A stretch of 64,000 nt of DNA from Aldehydirespirator sp965221605 (GTDB lineage Bacteria > Actinomycetota > Acidimicrobiia > Acidimicrobiales > Aldehydirespiratoraceae). The position numbers and the translations under genes were made by a program. Shown piece by piece: positions 8,178 to 16,226 of this stretch (positions within the stretch are counted from its first letter, which is position 1; every line of letters starts with the position of its first letter). The notes under the pieces were generated by a model, which did not search any database, was not told where the DNA came from, and saw only the letters and a program-made list of their open reading frames with translations. Location of the stretch: assembly GCA_965221605.1 (NCBI GenBank), contig CBDCSK010000005.1, forward strand, positions 19,786 through 83,785. Direction: 5' to 3'.

Positions 8178-9307
8178 CACCGGGCTCCCACGACTCCGGC
8201 GGCCGGTTCGGAGCGCGACACGAACATGGCGTCGCCGAAGGACAGGAACCGGTAGCCGTGCTGGAGGGCGGCCGAGTACAGCGTGCGCCAGCGAGGTCCG
8301 ACGAACGCGTCGAGCAGGCACAGCAGGGTCGAGCGCGGCATGTGGAAGTTCGTCATCAGCGCGTCGACGACTTGCCACGGGTACGGCCGGCGGATGAACA
8401 GGCTGCTGCGTCCCGAAGCGTCGCCGGTGGCCGCCCAGGTCTCCAGGCAGCGCACGACGGTGGTTCCAACGGCCACGACCCGGCGGGCTCGGCCCAGCGC
8501 CTGCTGGACCTCCGGTGGCACCCGGTACTGCTCGGTGTGCATGACGTGATCGTCGAGGCGGTCCGCGGTGATGGGACGGAACGTGTCGAGCCCGACGGCC
8601 AGTTCCACCGCGACCACCTCGGCGCCCGAGTCACGCACCCTGTCCAGCAGCTGCTCGGTGAAGTGCAGCCCGGCAGTGGGAGCCGCCGCCGAGGACGGTG
8701 TGCGCGAGTACACGGTCTGGTAGCGCTCATCGTCGTCGATGCCACCGGTGATGTAGGGAGGCAAGGGCACTGCACCGATGTCGTCAAGCACGCCCAGCAG
8801 CGGTCGCCCGCCGGTGTGCACTCGCACGACGCGCCGTCCTTCTCCCAGGTCCTCACCGATCTCGACGCCAACGTCACGCTCGCCTCCGAGGTCGCCGCCC
8901 TCGACACCAGCCCGAGCCTCGCCTCCAGGGTCGCCGCCCTCGACACCAGCCCGGCGGGAGTCGGGCGCCACCACCTCGCCGGGACGAAGACGCCGCGAGG
9001 GGCGGACCAGCGCCTCCCAGTAGCCGTCAGTGCGCTCGTGCAGCAGCAGCACCTCCACGGCACCGCCGGTGGCCCGCCGCATCCGCAGCCGGGCCGGAAG
9101 CACCCTGGTGTCGTTGACCACGACCACATCGCCGGGGCCGAGCAACCCGGGAAGGTCGCCGATATGACGGTGAGCCACCCCATTGCCGCAGTCCACCAGC
9201 AGCCGGGCCGCGTCGCGGGGCTCGATCGGCACTTGGGCGATGGCCTCGGGCGGCAGGGCGTAGTCGAGGTCTTCCGGCCCGATCGGCGCCGCGGTCGCAT
9301 CCGGCAT
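8177..9307 (-). CDS. queA: S-adenosylmethionine:tRNA ribosyltransferase-isomerase
   Basis: 376-residue QueA, which transfers the ribosyl part of S-adenosylmethionine to preQ1-tRNA to form epoxyqueuosine. Visible motifs are DLDYALPPEAIAQVP near the start, VVVNDTRVLPARL, VEVLLLHERTDGYWEALVRP, PLPPYITGG, ERYQTVYSR, AAPTAGLHFT and TNFHMPRSTLLCL. It is about 30 residues longer than most members because of a duplicated 13-residue acidic/Gly insert around residues 117-142. The ATG at 9307 (MPDATAAPIG) was preferred to upstream in-frame codons because it gives the standard N-terminus and lies 17 bases after ruvB. Confidence 0.92.
   Translation of the reverse strand: MPDATAAPIGPEDLDYALPPEAIAQVPIEPRDAARLLVDCGNGVAHRHIGDLPGLLGPGDVVVVNDTRVLPARLRMRRATGGAVEVLLLHERTDGYWEALVRPSRRLRPGEVVAPDSRRAGVEGGDPGGEARAGVEGGDLGGERDVGVEIGEDLGEGRRVVRVHTGGRPLLGVLDDIGAVPLPPYITGGIDDDERYQTVYSRTPSSAAAPTAGLHFTEQLLDRVRDSGAEVVAVELAVGLDTFRPITADRLDDHVMHTEQYRVPPEVQQALGRARRVVAVGTTVVRCLETWAATGDASGRSSLFIRRPYPWQVVDALMTNFHMPRSTLLCLLDAFVGPRWRTLYSAALQHGYRFLSFGDAMFVSRSEPAAGVVGAR
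8881..8958. repeat. 39-bp tandem duplication inside queA
   Basis: Two 39-bp units (8881-8919 and 8920-8958) match except for a few bases. They encode AGVEGGDPGGEAR and AGVEGGDLGGERD. The insert lies in a surface-loop position between conserved QueA blocks and keeps the frame. Confidence 0.8.
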
Positions 9308-9324
9308 CGGCGGGACTCCGGCTG

Positions 9325-10431
9325 TCAGGTGAAGAGGCCGGGCTGGGTGTCCTGATCGGATTCGGGCGCCTCCAAGCCGAGATGCTCCCAGGCGGACGGG
9401 GTGGCCACCCGGCCTCTGGGGGTGCGCATCAGCAGCCCCTGCTGGATCAGGTACGGCTCGTAGACGTCCTCGACGGTCTCGGTCGGCTCGCTGACCGCGA
9501 TGGCCAGCGTGGACAGGCCGACGGGACCACCTCCGAAGTTGCGGCACAGCGCTTCGATCACAGCTCGCGAGGCCCGGTCGAGACCTATCTCGTCGACACC
9601 GAAGAAGGCCAAGCCGTCGGCCGCGACCTCAGCGTCGACCCGGCCGTCGCGGTGCACCTCGGAGAAGTCGCGGACCTGCCGCAGCAGGCGGTTGGCTATC
9701 CGGGGGGTGCCCCGGGCCCGCCGGGCGATCTCGGCTGCGCCGGCGGTGTCGATCGTGACGTCGAGGATCCCCGCGGTGCGCTCGGTGATCGCCACCAGGT
9801 CGTCGGCGGTGTAGAAGTCGAGCCGGGCCACCAGACCGAAACGGTCGCGCAGCGGCCCGGTGATCAGACCGGTGCGGGTGGTCGCCCCGACCAGGGTGAA
9901 CGGGGCCAGATCCAGGGGGATGGAACGGGCTGCGGGGCCCTTGCCGAGCACGATGTCGATGCGGAAGTCCTCCATGGCCGGGTAGAGCACCTCCTCCACC
10001 GGCCGGGGCAGGCGATGGATCTCGTCGATGAACAGCACGTCGCCGGACTCCAGCTTGGTGAGCATGGCCGCCAGGTCGCCGGCCCGCTCCAGGGCCGGAC
10101 CGGAGGTGGACTGGAGGTGGGCGCCGAGCTCGTTGGCGACGATATGGGCCAACGTGGTCTTCCCCAGGCCCGGCGGCCCCGCGAACAGCAGGTGGTCGAC
10201 CGGCTCGCGCCGCTTGCGGGCCGCCCCGAGGAGCACGTCGAGGTGTCCCTTGAGCTCGCTCTGACCAACGAACTCCTCAAGGCTGCGGGGCCGCAGCGCG
10301 GCCTCGCCGAGACGGTCGGCGGGAAGCAGTTCCGCTGACATCAGCTCGTGGTCGTCGGTCTCCATCGCGCCGGGTCCGACCACCGCAGCGTCGCCGGGCG
10401 ACCGGGCCAGGATCTCGGAGCGGGACATCAT
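9325..10431 (-). CDS. ruvB: Holliday junction branch migration helicase RuvB
   Basis: 368-residue AAA+ motor that drives branch migration with RuvA. Recognised by RPRSLEEFVGQ, Walker A GPPGLGKTTLAH, Walker B LFIDEIHRL, the sensor GATTRTGLI, the arginine-finger region PLRDRFG and the C-terminal winged helix (GGGPVGLSTLAIAVSE, EPYLIQQGLLMRTPRGR). The first 30 residues are variable. It is separated from ruvA by a 5-kb accessory operon, whereas ruvC-ruvA-ruvB are adjacent in related genomes. All are on the minus strand, so ruvB may still be read through or may use its own promoter. Confidence 0.96.
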   Translation of the reverse strand: MMSRSEILARSPGDAAVVGPGAMETDDHELMSAELLPADRLGEAALRPRSLEEFVGQSELKGHLDVLLGAARKRREPVDHLLFAGPPGLGKTTLAHIVANELGAHLQSTSGPALERAGDLAAMLTKLESGDVLFIDEIHRLPRPVEEVLYPAMEDFRIDIVLGKGPAARSIPLDLAPFTLVGATTRTGLITGPLRDRFGLVARLDFYTADDLVAITERTAGILDVTIDTAGAAEIARRARGTPRIANRLLRQVRDFSEVHRDGRVDAEVAADGLAFFGVDEIGLDRASRAVIEALCRNFGGGPVGLSTLAIAVSEPTETVEDVYEPYLIQQGLLMRTPRGRVATPSAWEHLGLEAPESDQDTQPGLFT

Positions 10432-10523
10432 CGCTGACCCTACGCGATCCGGTCCCCGGGTTGGGCCATCGCCGCAACCAACGGCCCATGCCAGCCAGCC
10501 ACATTCGGCTCAGACCTGAGCGA

Positions 10524-10970
10524 TCAAGGGATCGGAAGGATGCTGCAGATGGGCGTGTTTCCCCAGCCGGAGGGCCGGTTCGAGTCATAGATGCCCTCGA
10601 CGGTGTCGGTTCCCTCCAGAACGTCGGTGTAGAGGATCCCCAACTGCCGGCATCGCGTCCGGTAGCGGGCGTTGATCTGGTCGGCCTCATCCTGTGAGGA
10701 CGGTCGATGCGCCCGCCAGGCATTCTCCAGCTCCGTAGCCGCCAGGTCCGCGGCTTCCTGGCGCGCGCTATGGGAGGCCACACTCTCAGCAGTATCGCCC
10801 ACGACGCTCTGCACGACCACCACACCCAGAGCAGCCAGACCCGCCACCGCGGCCACCACCAGCAGCCACTCCAGAGTCGTCAACCCCTCATCGCCACGCC
10901 AACTACGACGCGCGGCGCCCTCGCGTTGCGCCGACACCGACGAGCCTGCTGGGAGGCCGCGCCGACGCAT
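10524..10970 (-). CDS. Flp/TadE-like pseudopilin
   Basis: 148 residues with a class III (prepilin peptidase type) signal: a basic leader, then G29 followed by LTTLEW with Glu at +5 (E34), then a single hydrophobic helix (LLVVAAVAGLAALGVVVVQS). The rest is a small hydrophilic domain with two Cys (in RTRCRQ and TPICSI). This is the layout of Flp-type pilins and TadE-like pseudopilins, although it is longer than Flp. It starts 8 bases after the stop of the lipoprotein gene, so it belongs to that operon. No prepilin peptidase or TadA ATPase is present in the window. The family is inferred from the signal motif only. Confidence 0.6.
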   Translation of the reverse strand: MRRRGLPAGSSVSAQREGAARRSWRGDEGLTTLEWLLVVAAVAGLAALGVVVVQSVVGDTAESVASHSARQEAADLAATELENAWRAHRPSSQDEADQINARYRTRCRQLGILYTDVLEGTDTVEGIYDSNRPSGWGNTPICSILPIP

Positions 10971-10978
10971 AGGAGGAT

Positions 10979-12337
10979 CTACCCGGCGCCTTCGTGGACA
11001 CCGCCTATGGTGATCCCGAACCGGAGGTTGTAGTCGGGCAGGAACGCCACCTCTAGCAATGTGGATGTGTCGGCGCGGTCCGCCGGAACCGGAATGGAGC
11101 GACGATCGTCAATCCTCACCGACCTGTAGGCGCCTATCTCGCGCACGTCGAAGACCCTGCCGTCGTGGTAGTCCATCTCGGTCAGAAACACCCTCAGGTC
11201 CTCGACCACCAGGTCCGTCACCTCCTCGGCGACGCCGGGATGCGAGGTCGGCTCAACCAAATCGACGGTCGACATATAGGCTTGGTACCACTCGTCGTCG
11301 GACACGTCCTCAAGGGGCATGACGCCGGGATACAGCTGCATCAGATGCCACACCTGGTCCCAGGTGTCGGCCCAGAGCCCCGGGCTGCCAGAGACGAAGA
11401 ACGACCGCCGCGCATCCGGCTCGGGCACAAACTGCGCGCTCACCTCGAATCCGATCGACTCGGGATCTGAAGGCCCTCGGTAGCCCTCGATCTCAAAAGG
11501 CACCACCTCGGTGGGCTGCACCGTCAACGGGAACACCCACCGGCCGTCGCCCACCGACACCGTCACATGGCGCGCGAACAACCTCTCAGACATGTTCTGC
11601 ACCAGGCCCCTCACCGCCCCGCCGCGCACCAGCACCGAGTCCAACCGAACCGCCACCTCGTCACGGAACACATCCAGGTCGGCGCGATCAGGCAGGTCGT
11701 AGCGATTAGGCCAGCAGCAGTCGCTGAACCCCAACTCGACCGTGCCGCCCCACCAGGGCTCCATACTCAACGGCCCCGGCAGATCAGCCGTCGCCGCCTC
11801 CGTCGCCTCGGCGCTCGACGGCCGTGAACCGTCATCCGGCCCGGCCCCGTCCACACCGGACTCCAACACGCCGCCGCCGGCGGCATCCACGGCCTCCGAC
11901 AACACCACACCGTCACCGGAGCCGGCGGCCTCGAACGCGGGCAGCCCATCCTCTATGGAACCCGCCACAGCATCCGTCGAGCCCGAGCCGCCGACCGGAT
12001 CCCCCACAGCAGCTGAAGCCTCCCCACCAGCACCGCCGTCGTCAGGCTCAGCATCAGCCCATGCGGAACCGCCGACCGGATCCGCCACACCGTCTGATGC
12101 ACCATCGCCAGAACCGGGCACCGGGCCATACCACCCGGAACCGTCGACGCCAACAGACGGCGCCGGCGCATCCGGAGCCTGGGTGTCGGCAGCCCGCTGA
12201 CCACAACCCGACAACAACACCGCCGCCACGCACCCGATCCACAGCCGCGCCCACCGACGACACCGCACCCGACCGAGCGCACCGTACCCGCCGGATCCTG
12301 CGACACGGCCCACCGAGACCCGGCCCTCCATCGTCAT
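10979..12337 (-). CDS. Predicted lipoprotein with acidic linker
   Basis: About 452 residues. The N-terminus has a basic stretch (RCRRWARLW) and a hydrophobic core ending in a lipobox LLSGC, so C45 would be lipidated and the protein anchored outside the membrane. Residues about 50-180 are a low-complexity Gly/Asp/Ala/Ser linker. The C-terminal 250 residues look folded (WWGGTVELGFSDCCWP, then a long alpha/beta region ending near TLLEVAFLPDYNLRFG). I do not recognise the family. ATG at 12337 was chosen because it overlaps the stop of the upstream exoprotein gene (ATGA), indicating coupling. An upstream in-frame GTG would overlap further. Confidence 0.7.
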   Translation of the reverse strand: MTMEGRVSVGRVAGSGGYGALGRVRCRRWARLWIGCVAAVLLSGCGQRAADTQAPDAPAPSVGVDGSGWYGPVPGSGDGASDGVADPVGGSAWADAEPDDGGAGGEASAAVGDPVGGSGSTDAVAGSIEDGLPAFEAAGSGDGVVLSEAVDAAGGGVLESGVDGAGPDDGSRPSSAEATEAATADLPGPLSMEPWWGGTVELGFSDCCWPNRYDLPDRADLDVFRDEVAVRLDSVLVRGGAVRGLVQNMSERLFARHVTVSVGDGRWVFPLTVQPTEVVPFEIEGYRGPSDPESIGFEVSAQFVPEPDARRSFFVSGSPGLWADTWDQVWHLMQLYPGVMPLEDVSDDEWYQAYMSTVDLVEPTSHPGVAEEVTDLVVEDLRVFLTEMDYHDGRVFDVREIGAYRSVRIDDRRSIPVPADRADTSTLLEVAFLPDYNLRFGITIGGVHEGAG

Positions 12338-15195
12338 ACCCTGTGCCAGCCGCACGACCCCGACGCCGGGCAGTGCTCAATGTAGAGGACTCTGGTCCCC
12401 ACAGCGCCAACGAACCACCCGCGGCCATCGCCCAGCGTCGACTCGCGGGCATACTTGTCCGCCGGGACACCCCGGATGAGCGTCTCGCTGTAGCCAGTGC
12501 CGGTTCCGGTCTCGCCTATGTCGTCGGCCGGGAACGCCGCGTACTTCGTGCCGTCGGTGTCGGTGAACGACACGAACCCGTACGGCAGTGGCGTGATCCG
12601 ATACCAGAGCCCCGAACATCCGGGCGACTCCTCCTTGGAACAACTCTCTTGTGTGCCGTCTCGCGCATAGACGGTCGCGTCACCCTCGGCGTTGTCGATG
12701 TCGTACCAATAGCAACCAAACGGTGTGCCGTCGGTTCCCCATCTGCATCGCCGGGGCTGCACTCCGCCGTCAACATCGGATCCGTCCACCTCACGGATCC
12801 GCAGCGAGTCGTTGGCATCGTCATAGATGGTCTCAGCGATCGGGACGCAATGGTTGATGGTGGGGTCCTCCCCGAACCGCTTCTGCGACGTACACGCCAG
12901 CCAGGTTTTAAGCGCCCGCTTTAGCTGGTCTGGGCCCGCGCAGAGGCCGTCGAAGACGTGTTTCGCCACTGCCTCGGCTGCCATGTTGACGTTGGACCGC
13001 TGGGCGTGATCCCAAGCCTTGACCCGCCACCACAGATCGAGCTGCCACGGCCCCACGCCGGGGCTCCAGTGCGCGCGGGGCTCGCCGGCCTGGGTGCCCC
13101 GCGAGAACAGGCCTATGTTGCCTAGGTTCTGGAACAGCGAGTCCCACCGCGACAGATCCATCAGCGACGGATTGTCCTTCTGGAGCTCGCGGATCGGTAT
13201 AGCCAGCACATACGAGGCCAACTCGTTGGCCGTCACCGGATCGGCGGCGCGTGTGACGCACTCCGCATCGTCGTTGTCGTCGATGACGTCTTGGGCCGCG
13301 GACACGACGCCGTCGATGATCGCGGCGGTGTAACGGTACGACGCCTCCCGGCACCGCTGGGTGCCGGGATCCCTGAACAGCGGGTAGGCACAGACGCGGG
13401 GACGGCAGCCGCTGTCGGTGCCTCCGGCGAACGCCGACATGTACGTCTGGTCCGCCGGGCACGCATTCGTCGCGGCCACCGAGATCGTGAAACTGCCGGT
13501 GGTCCGGTCGGTTCGGTTGGCGACTTCGACGGCGTAGCGCCCCAGCATTCCGCCGGGGTTGAGCAACTTCCTGATGGTCGCAGTGCTGGCCCGGCCGCCT
13601 GAGCTGGAGGCTTCGTGCAGCGGCTTGCCGCTGTCGTCACCGCGGTCAAGCAGATACACGTCGGTGGCCTGCTCGGAGGTCACGACGACAGTGACGGTGG
13701 CCGCCTCCGGCAGGGTGAAGGCATAGCTCCTAGCGTTATAGGGGGTCTGGTCGTCGTCGCCGCGCTGAGACGACGTGCATCCGGTTGTCCATGTGCCGGT
13801 GACCGAGGTGCCGTCCGGGGTCATGGGCAGCTCGCAGGCATCGGGCGACACCACGGTGAACGCCACCGACACCGTGGCGGCACGCCCTGACGCTTCGCAC
13901 GTGACTTTGGCGGTGACCTGCCCGAGCCCGGACACGACCACCGACAGACTGCGGTCGGCTCCGGAGTTGTCGCCGATGTAGACAGCGGCGGGAGTGCTCG
14001 TGTCCCAGATCCGGACGACGGTGCAGGTGGCGCCGGCGGGCTCAACCACAAAGGGCGCCTCGAAAGTCGTGATGAAGGCGCGGCCTGAGGATCTGGCCAC
14101 CTTGGAAGCGCCCGCCAGGCCGGAGATGGCCACCACAGGCGCAGTCGTCGTCGTGGGCGGCGTCGGCGGCGCCGTCGTGGTCGTGGTCGTGGTCGTCGGC
14201 ATCGTCGTGGTCGTCGGCGGCATCGTCGTGGTCGTGGTCGTCGGCGGCGGCGCCGTAGTGGTCGGCGCCGCAGTGGGCGGCGGCTCGGCGGTGGTCTTGC
14301 ATCTGCCGTGGCCGTTCGGCGCCTGACCCTCCGGGCAGGGATGGCCGTTGGAACTGTGGTGGCATCCGAGACTGCCGTGGTCATGGCGCGGATGCTCACA
14401 CGACGGCGCGGTGGTCGGAGCCGGCTTGGTGAGTATGCACTGCCGCCCACTCAGAGTGCCCGACGAACACGAATACCATGTCGTCGAACTCCGGCCCCGC
14501 ACAAGAACCCGACTGCAGCTGCTGCCCGACAGCGACCACCCCGACGAACACGACCACGACGCGCCGGCAGAGCCCGTCTCGGTGAGCATGCACTGCCGCC
14601 CACTCAGAGTGCCCGACGAACACGAATACGACGTCGTCGAACTCCGACCCCGCACAAGAACCCGTGTGCACCTGCTGCCCGACAGCGACCACCCCGACGA
14701 ACACGAATACGTCGGGCTCGCCCTGAGGGTCCGATAGCAGCTGCTGCCAACCAGCGCGTACCCGCTCGTGCAGTACTTCTCGGTCGTCGTGCCGCGAGGG
14801 CACACCGACACACCACCGACCCTCACCCACCCGCTCGGGCAGGCCGTCCTAGTGGAAGCCGGCTTGCTGAGCGTCTTGCCGCAATAGCCGCCCCGGCGCA
14901 GCGAATACCCCGACGCGCACCTGGCCGCCGCACTCTCAGTCACGGTCCTCACACACGACGAGCCCCGCATGCTGTACCCGGCCGCGCACCCATAAGAAAC
15001 ATGCCGCGTCGCCGGCACACTCCTGGAACAAGAAGAGGAACTGCCTCCCCCCGCATACCCCGACGGGCAGGTGTAGACGGTGACACGCGTCGCGAGCTTG
15101 GTCTCGGTCCTCACACACGACGAGCCCCGCATGCTGTACCCGGCCGCGCACCTATAAGAAACATGCCGCGTCGCCGGCACACGCCTCTCACACAC
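12334..15195 (-). CDS. Large Cys-repeat exoprotein with C-terminal enzyme-like domain
   Basis: 953 residues from the GTG at 15195. Residues 1-270 are tandem Cys-rich units of the type CxxGYSMRGSSCVRT / CSSGWSLSGSxC, resembling short disulfide repeats. About 300-350 is a Thr/Pro linker, typical of an exposed stalk. About 353-450 is an Ig-like beta domain, 455-575 resembles a PPC-type beta domain (YAFTLPEAATVTVVV), and 579-615 is another Cys motif. The last 330 residues are mixed alpha/beta with an HWSPGVGPWQLDLWW stretch that recalls lysozyme/transglycosylase folds; that is only an impression. No signal peptide follows the GTG, but one lies upstream in the same frame beyond a TAG at 15265. First gene of a three-gene operon. 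Confidence 0.65.
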   Translation of the reverse strand: MCERRVPATRHVSYRCAAGYSMRGSSCVRTETKLATRVTVYTCPSGYAGGGSSSSCSRSVPATRHVSYGCAAGYSMRGSSCVRTVTESAAARCASGYSLRRGGYCGKTLSKPASTRTACPSGWVRVGGVSVCPRGTTTEKYCTSGYALVGSSCYRTLRASPTYSCSSGWSLSGSRCTRVLVRGRSSTTSYSCSSGTLSGRQCMLTETGSAGASWSCSSGWSLSGSSCSRVLVRGRSSTTWYSCSSGTLSGRQCILTKPAPTTAPSCEHPRHDHGSLGCHHSSNGHPCPEGQAPNGHGRCKTTAEPPPTAAPTTTAPPPTTTTTTMPPTTTTMPTTTTTTTTAPPTPPTTTTAPVVAISGLAGASKVARSSGRAFITTFEAPFVVEPAGATCTVVRIWDTSTPAAVYIGDNSGADRSLSVVVSGLGQVTAKVTCEASGRAATVSVAFTVVSPDACELPMTPDGTSVTGTWTTGCTSSQRGDDDQTPYNARSYAFTLPEAATVTVVVTSEQATDVYLLDRGDDSGKPLHEASSSGGRASTATIRKLLNPGGMLGRYAVEVANRTDRTTGSFTISVAATNACPADQTYMSAFAGGTDSGCRPRVCAYPLFRDPGTQRCREASYRYTAAIIDGVVSAAQDVIDDNDDAECVTRAADPVTANELASYVLAIPIRELQKDNPSLMDLSRWDSLFQNLGNIGLFSRGTQAGEPRAHWSPGVGPWQLDLWWRVKAWDHAQRSNVNMAAEAVAKHVFDGLCAGPDQLKRALKTWLACTSQKRFGEDPTINHCVPIAETIYDDANDSLRIREVDGSDVDGGVQPRRCRWGTDGTPFGCYWYDIDNAEGDATVYARDGTQESCSKEESPGCSGLWYRITPLPYGFVSFTDTDGTKYAAFPADDIGETGTGTGYSETLIRGVPADKYARESTLGDGRGWFVGAVGTRVLYIEHCPASGSCGWHRV
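14429..14706. repeat. 126-bp direct repeats in the exoprotein gene
   Basis: 14429-14554 and 14581-14706 are near-identical 126-bp copies at a 152-bp period. Each encodes one long Cys unit. The near identity at DNA level, beyond what the protein requires, points to recent duplication or ongoing recombination. Confidence 0.8.
14943..15182. repeat. 78-bp direct repeats near the 5' end of the exoprotein gene
   Basis: 14943-15020 and 15105-15182 are 78-bp copies that I read as differing by one base. Each encodes the VPATRHVSYxCAAGYSMRGSSC part of the repeat. Together with the 126-bp pair they show that the array grows by in-frame duplication. Confidence 0.8.
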
Positions 15196-15264
15196 CGAGC
15201 CCGTGAAACTCCAGCCCGGGCCGCAGTCCGGCGTCAGAGCCCACGCCTCAGACCGCCCCAGCCC

Positions 15265-15372
15265 CTAAATGTCATCACCAACAGGAAACCCGACAAGCCC
15301 CTGACAAGCCACAGCCAAACCAGCCAACCACAACAGCCACCTGCGCCGACAAGCCGCCCCGCCGCCCGTCAC
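15265..15372 (-). CDS. Signal-peptide-like mini-ORF ending in TAG, in frame with the exoprotein
   Basis: GTG at 15372 opens 35 codons encoding a basic start (AACRRRW) and a hydrophobic core (LLWLAGLAVACQGLVG), then stops at TAG (15265-15267). Reading past the TAG in the same frame gives GLGRSEAWALTPDCGPGW and then runs directly into the Cys-repeat protein. The exoprotein's own first usable start (GTG 15195) lies 70 bases further on and would lack a signal peptide. The simplest reading is one original gene in which an amber codon separates the signal peptide from the body, by mutation, sequencing error or recoding. The frame is verified base by base; expression is not. Confidence 0.5.
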   Translation of the reverse strand: MTGGGAACRRRWLLWLAGLAVACQGLVGFPVGDDI

Positions 15373-15527
15373 AGGTCACCCCGACCGGCCACCAACACGC
15401 CAGCACCGCCACACCGGAACACGCCGGCACCGACCCCCCCCCCGCGGAGGCGCGGAGCACGTCAACCCCCAGCCAGCGCGCAGTCACCGACCTCAGCACA
15501 CCGAACACGGGAGACTTCACGGATCCA

Positions 15528-15556
15528 GCGCTAACACACCACCAACACCCTGTCAA
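15528..15556 (-). promoter_or_regulatory. Candidate promoter of the secreted operon
   Basis: A perfect -35 hexamer TTGACA (15556-15551, minus strand) is followed after 17 bases by TAGCGC, a weak -10. It lies about 155 bases before the mini-ORF start. The rest of 15373-15617 holds no gene I can support; it is C-rich on the plus strand with a run of eight or more Cs near 15430. Confidence 0.3.
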
Positions 15557-15617
15557 CCCCGTTCCCAGAACCACCGGATGCGGATGTCGCCGAACCCGGG
15601 CGAGACCTCGATCACTC

Positions 15618-16226
15618 TCAGGCGATGCCGGCCAGCCGGCGCAGCGCCTCTCGCAGCAGCAGGCCGGGGTCGTCGCCGGCGGGTAGGTCGGCCAGGACGG
15701 CCCTGATCTCCTCGGCGCCGTAGCCCAGCCCGTCCAGGGCGGCCCTCACGTCGGTTCGGGCGTCGTCGCGAGCGGCGGCGGGCGCCGACCCGTTGGTGGC
15801 GGGGGGCGCCTCCATCTCGGGCAGATCGAGGCGCGACTTGAGCTCGACCAGCATGCGCACCGCGGTCTTGGGTCCCACCCCGGGCACCAGGCACAGCATG
15901 TCGACGTCGTCGGCGGCCACCGCCCGGCGGAGACCGTCGGGATCGTGCACGGCCAGGATCGACAGCGCCATGGTCGGCCCCACGCCGCGGGCACCGATGA
16001 GCGCCTCGAACGTGCGCCGCTCGTCCAGTGTCGAGAAGCCGTACAGCGTCTGGGCGTCCTCGCGCACGATGTGGCTGATGTGGATGAACACCTCCGAGCC
16101 CGGCGCGCCCGCGGCCGCGGCAGTCCTCGGCGTGGCCTGCACCCGGTAGCCGACCCCGGACACCTCCACCACCAGTTCGGCGTCCGGCGACCGGGACAGC
16201 AGCACGCCCCGCAGCGACCCGATCAT
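15618..16226 (-). CDS. ruvA: Holliday junction DNA-binding subunit RuvA
   Basis: 202 residues. Domain I (MIGSLRGVLLSRSP, VEVSGVGYRVQ, HIVREDAQTLYGF) binds junctions. The helix-hairpin-helix region shows GARGVGPTMALSIL and LVPGVGPKTAVRMLVELK. The C-terminal domain III (GLGYGAEEIRAVL) contacts RuvB. It forms tetramers that hold the junction for the RuvB rings. The start overlaps the ruvC stop (ATGA), so the two are coupled. A 5-kb secreted-protein operon follows instead of ruvB. Confidence 0.95.
   Translation of the reverse strand: MIGSLRGVLLSRSPDAELVVEVSGVGYRVQATPRTAAAAGAPGSEVFIHISHIVREDAQTLYGFSTLDERRTFEALIGARGVGPTMALSILAVHDPDGLRRAVAADDVDMLCLVPGVGPKTAVRMLVELKSRLDLPEMEAPPATNGSAPAAARDDARTDVRAALDGLGYGAEEIRAVLADLPAGDDPGLLLREALRRLAGIA

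Noticed and set aside
10560..10600. GGTTCGAGTC resembling a tRNA T-loop.
   Set aside because: No matching acceptor or anticodon stem around it; it lies in the pseudopilin coding sequence.
11824..12924. A Pro/Arg/His-rich plus-strand open frame.
   Set aside because: Antisense to the lipoprotein linker and exoprotein end; composition is that of a shadow frame.
14140..14300. GTCGTCGTGG-rich simple repeats as a possible regulatory or origin-like region.
   Set aside because: They encode the Thr/Pro linker (TTTT and PPTT runs) of the exoprotein on the minus strand.
14429..15182. Regularly spaced repeats that could suggest a CRISPR array.
   Set aside because: The repeats are long, few, in frame and encode Cys units; spacers are not unique random sequence.
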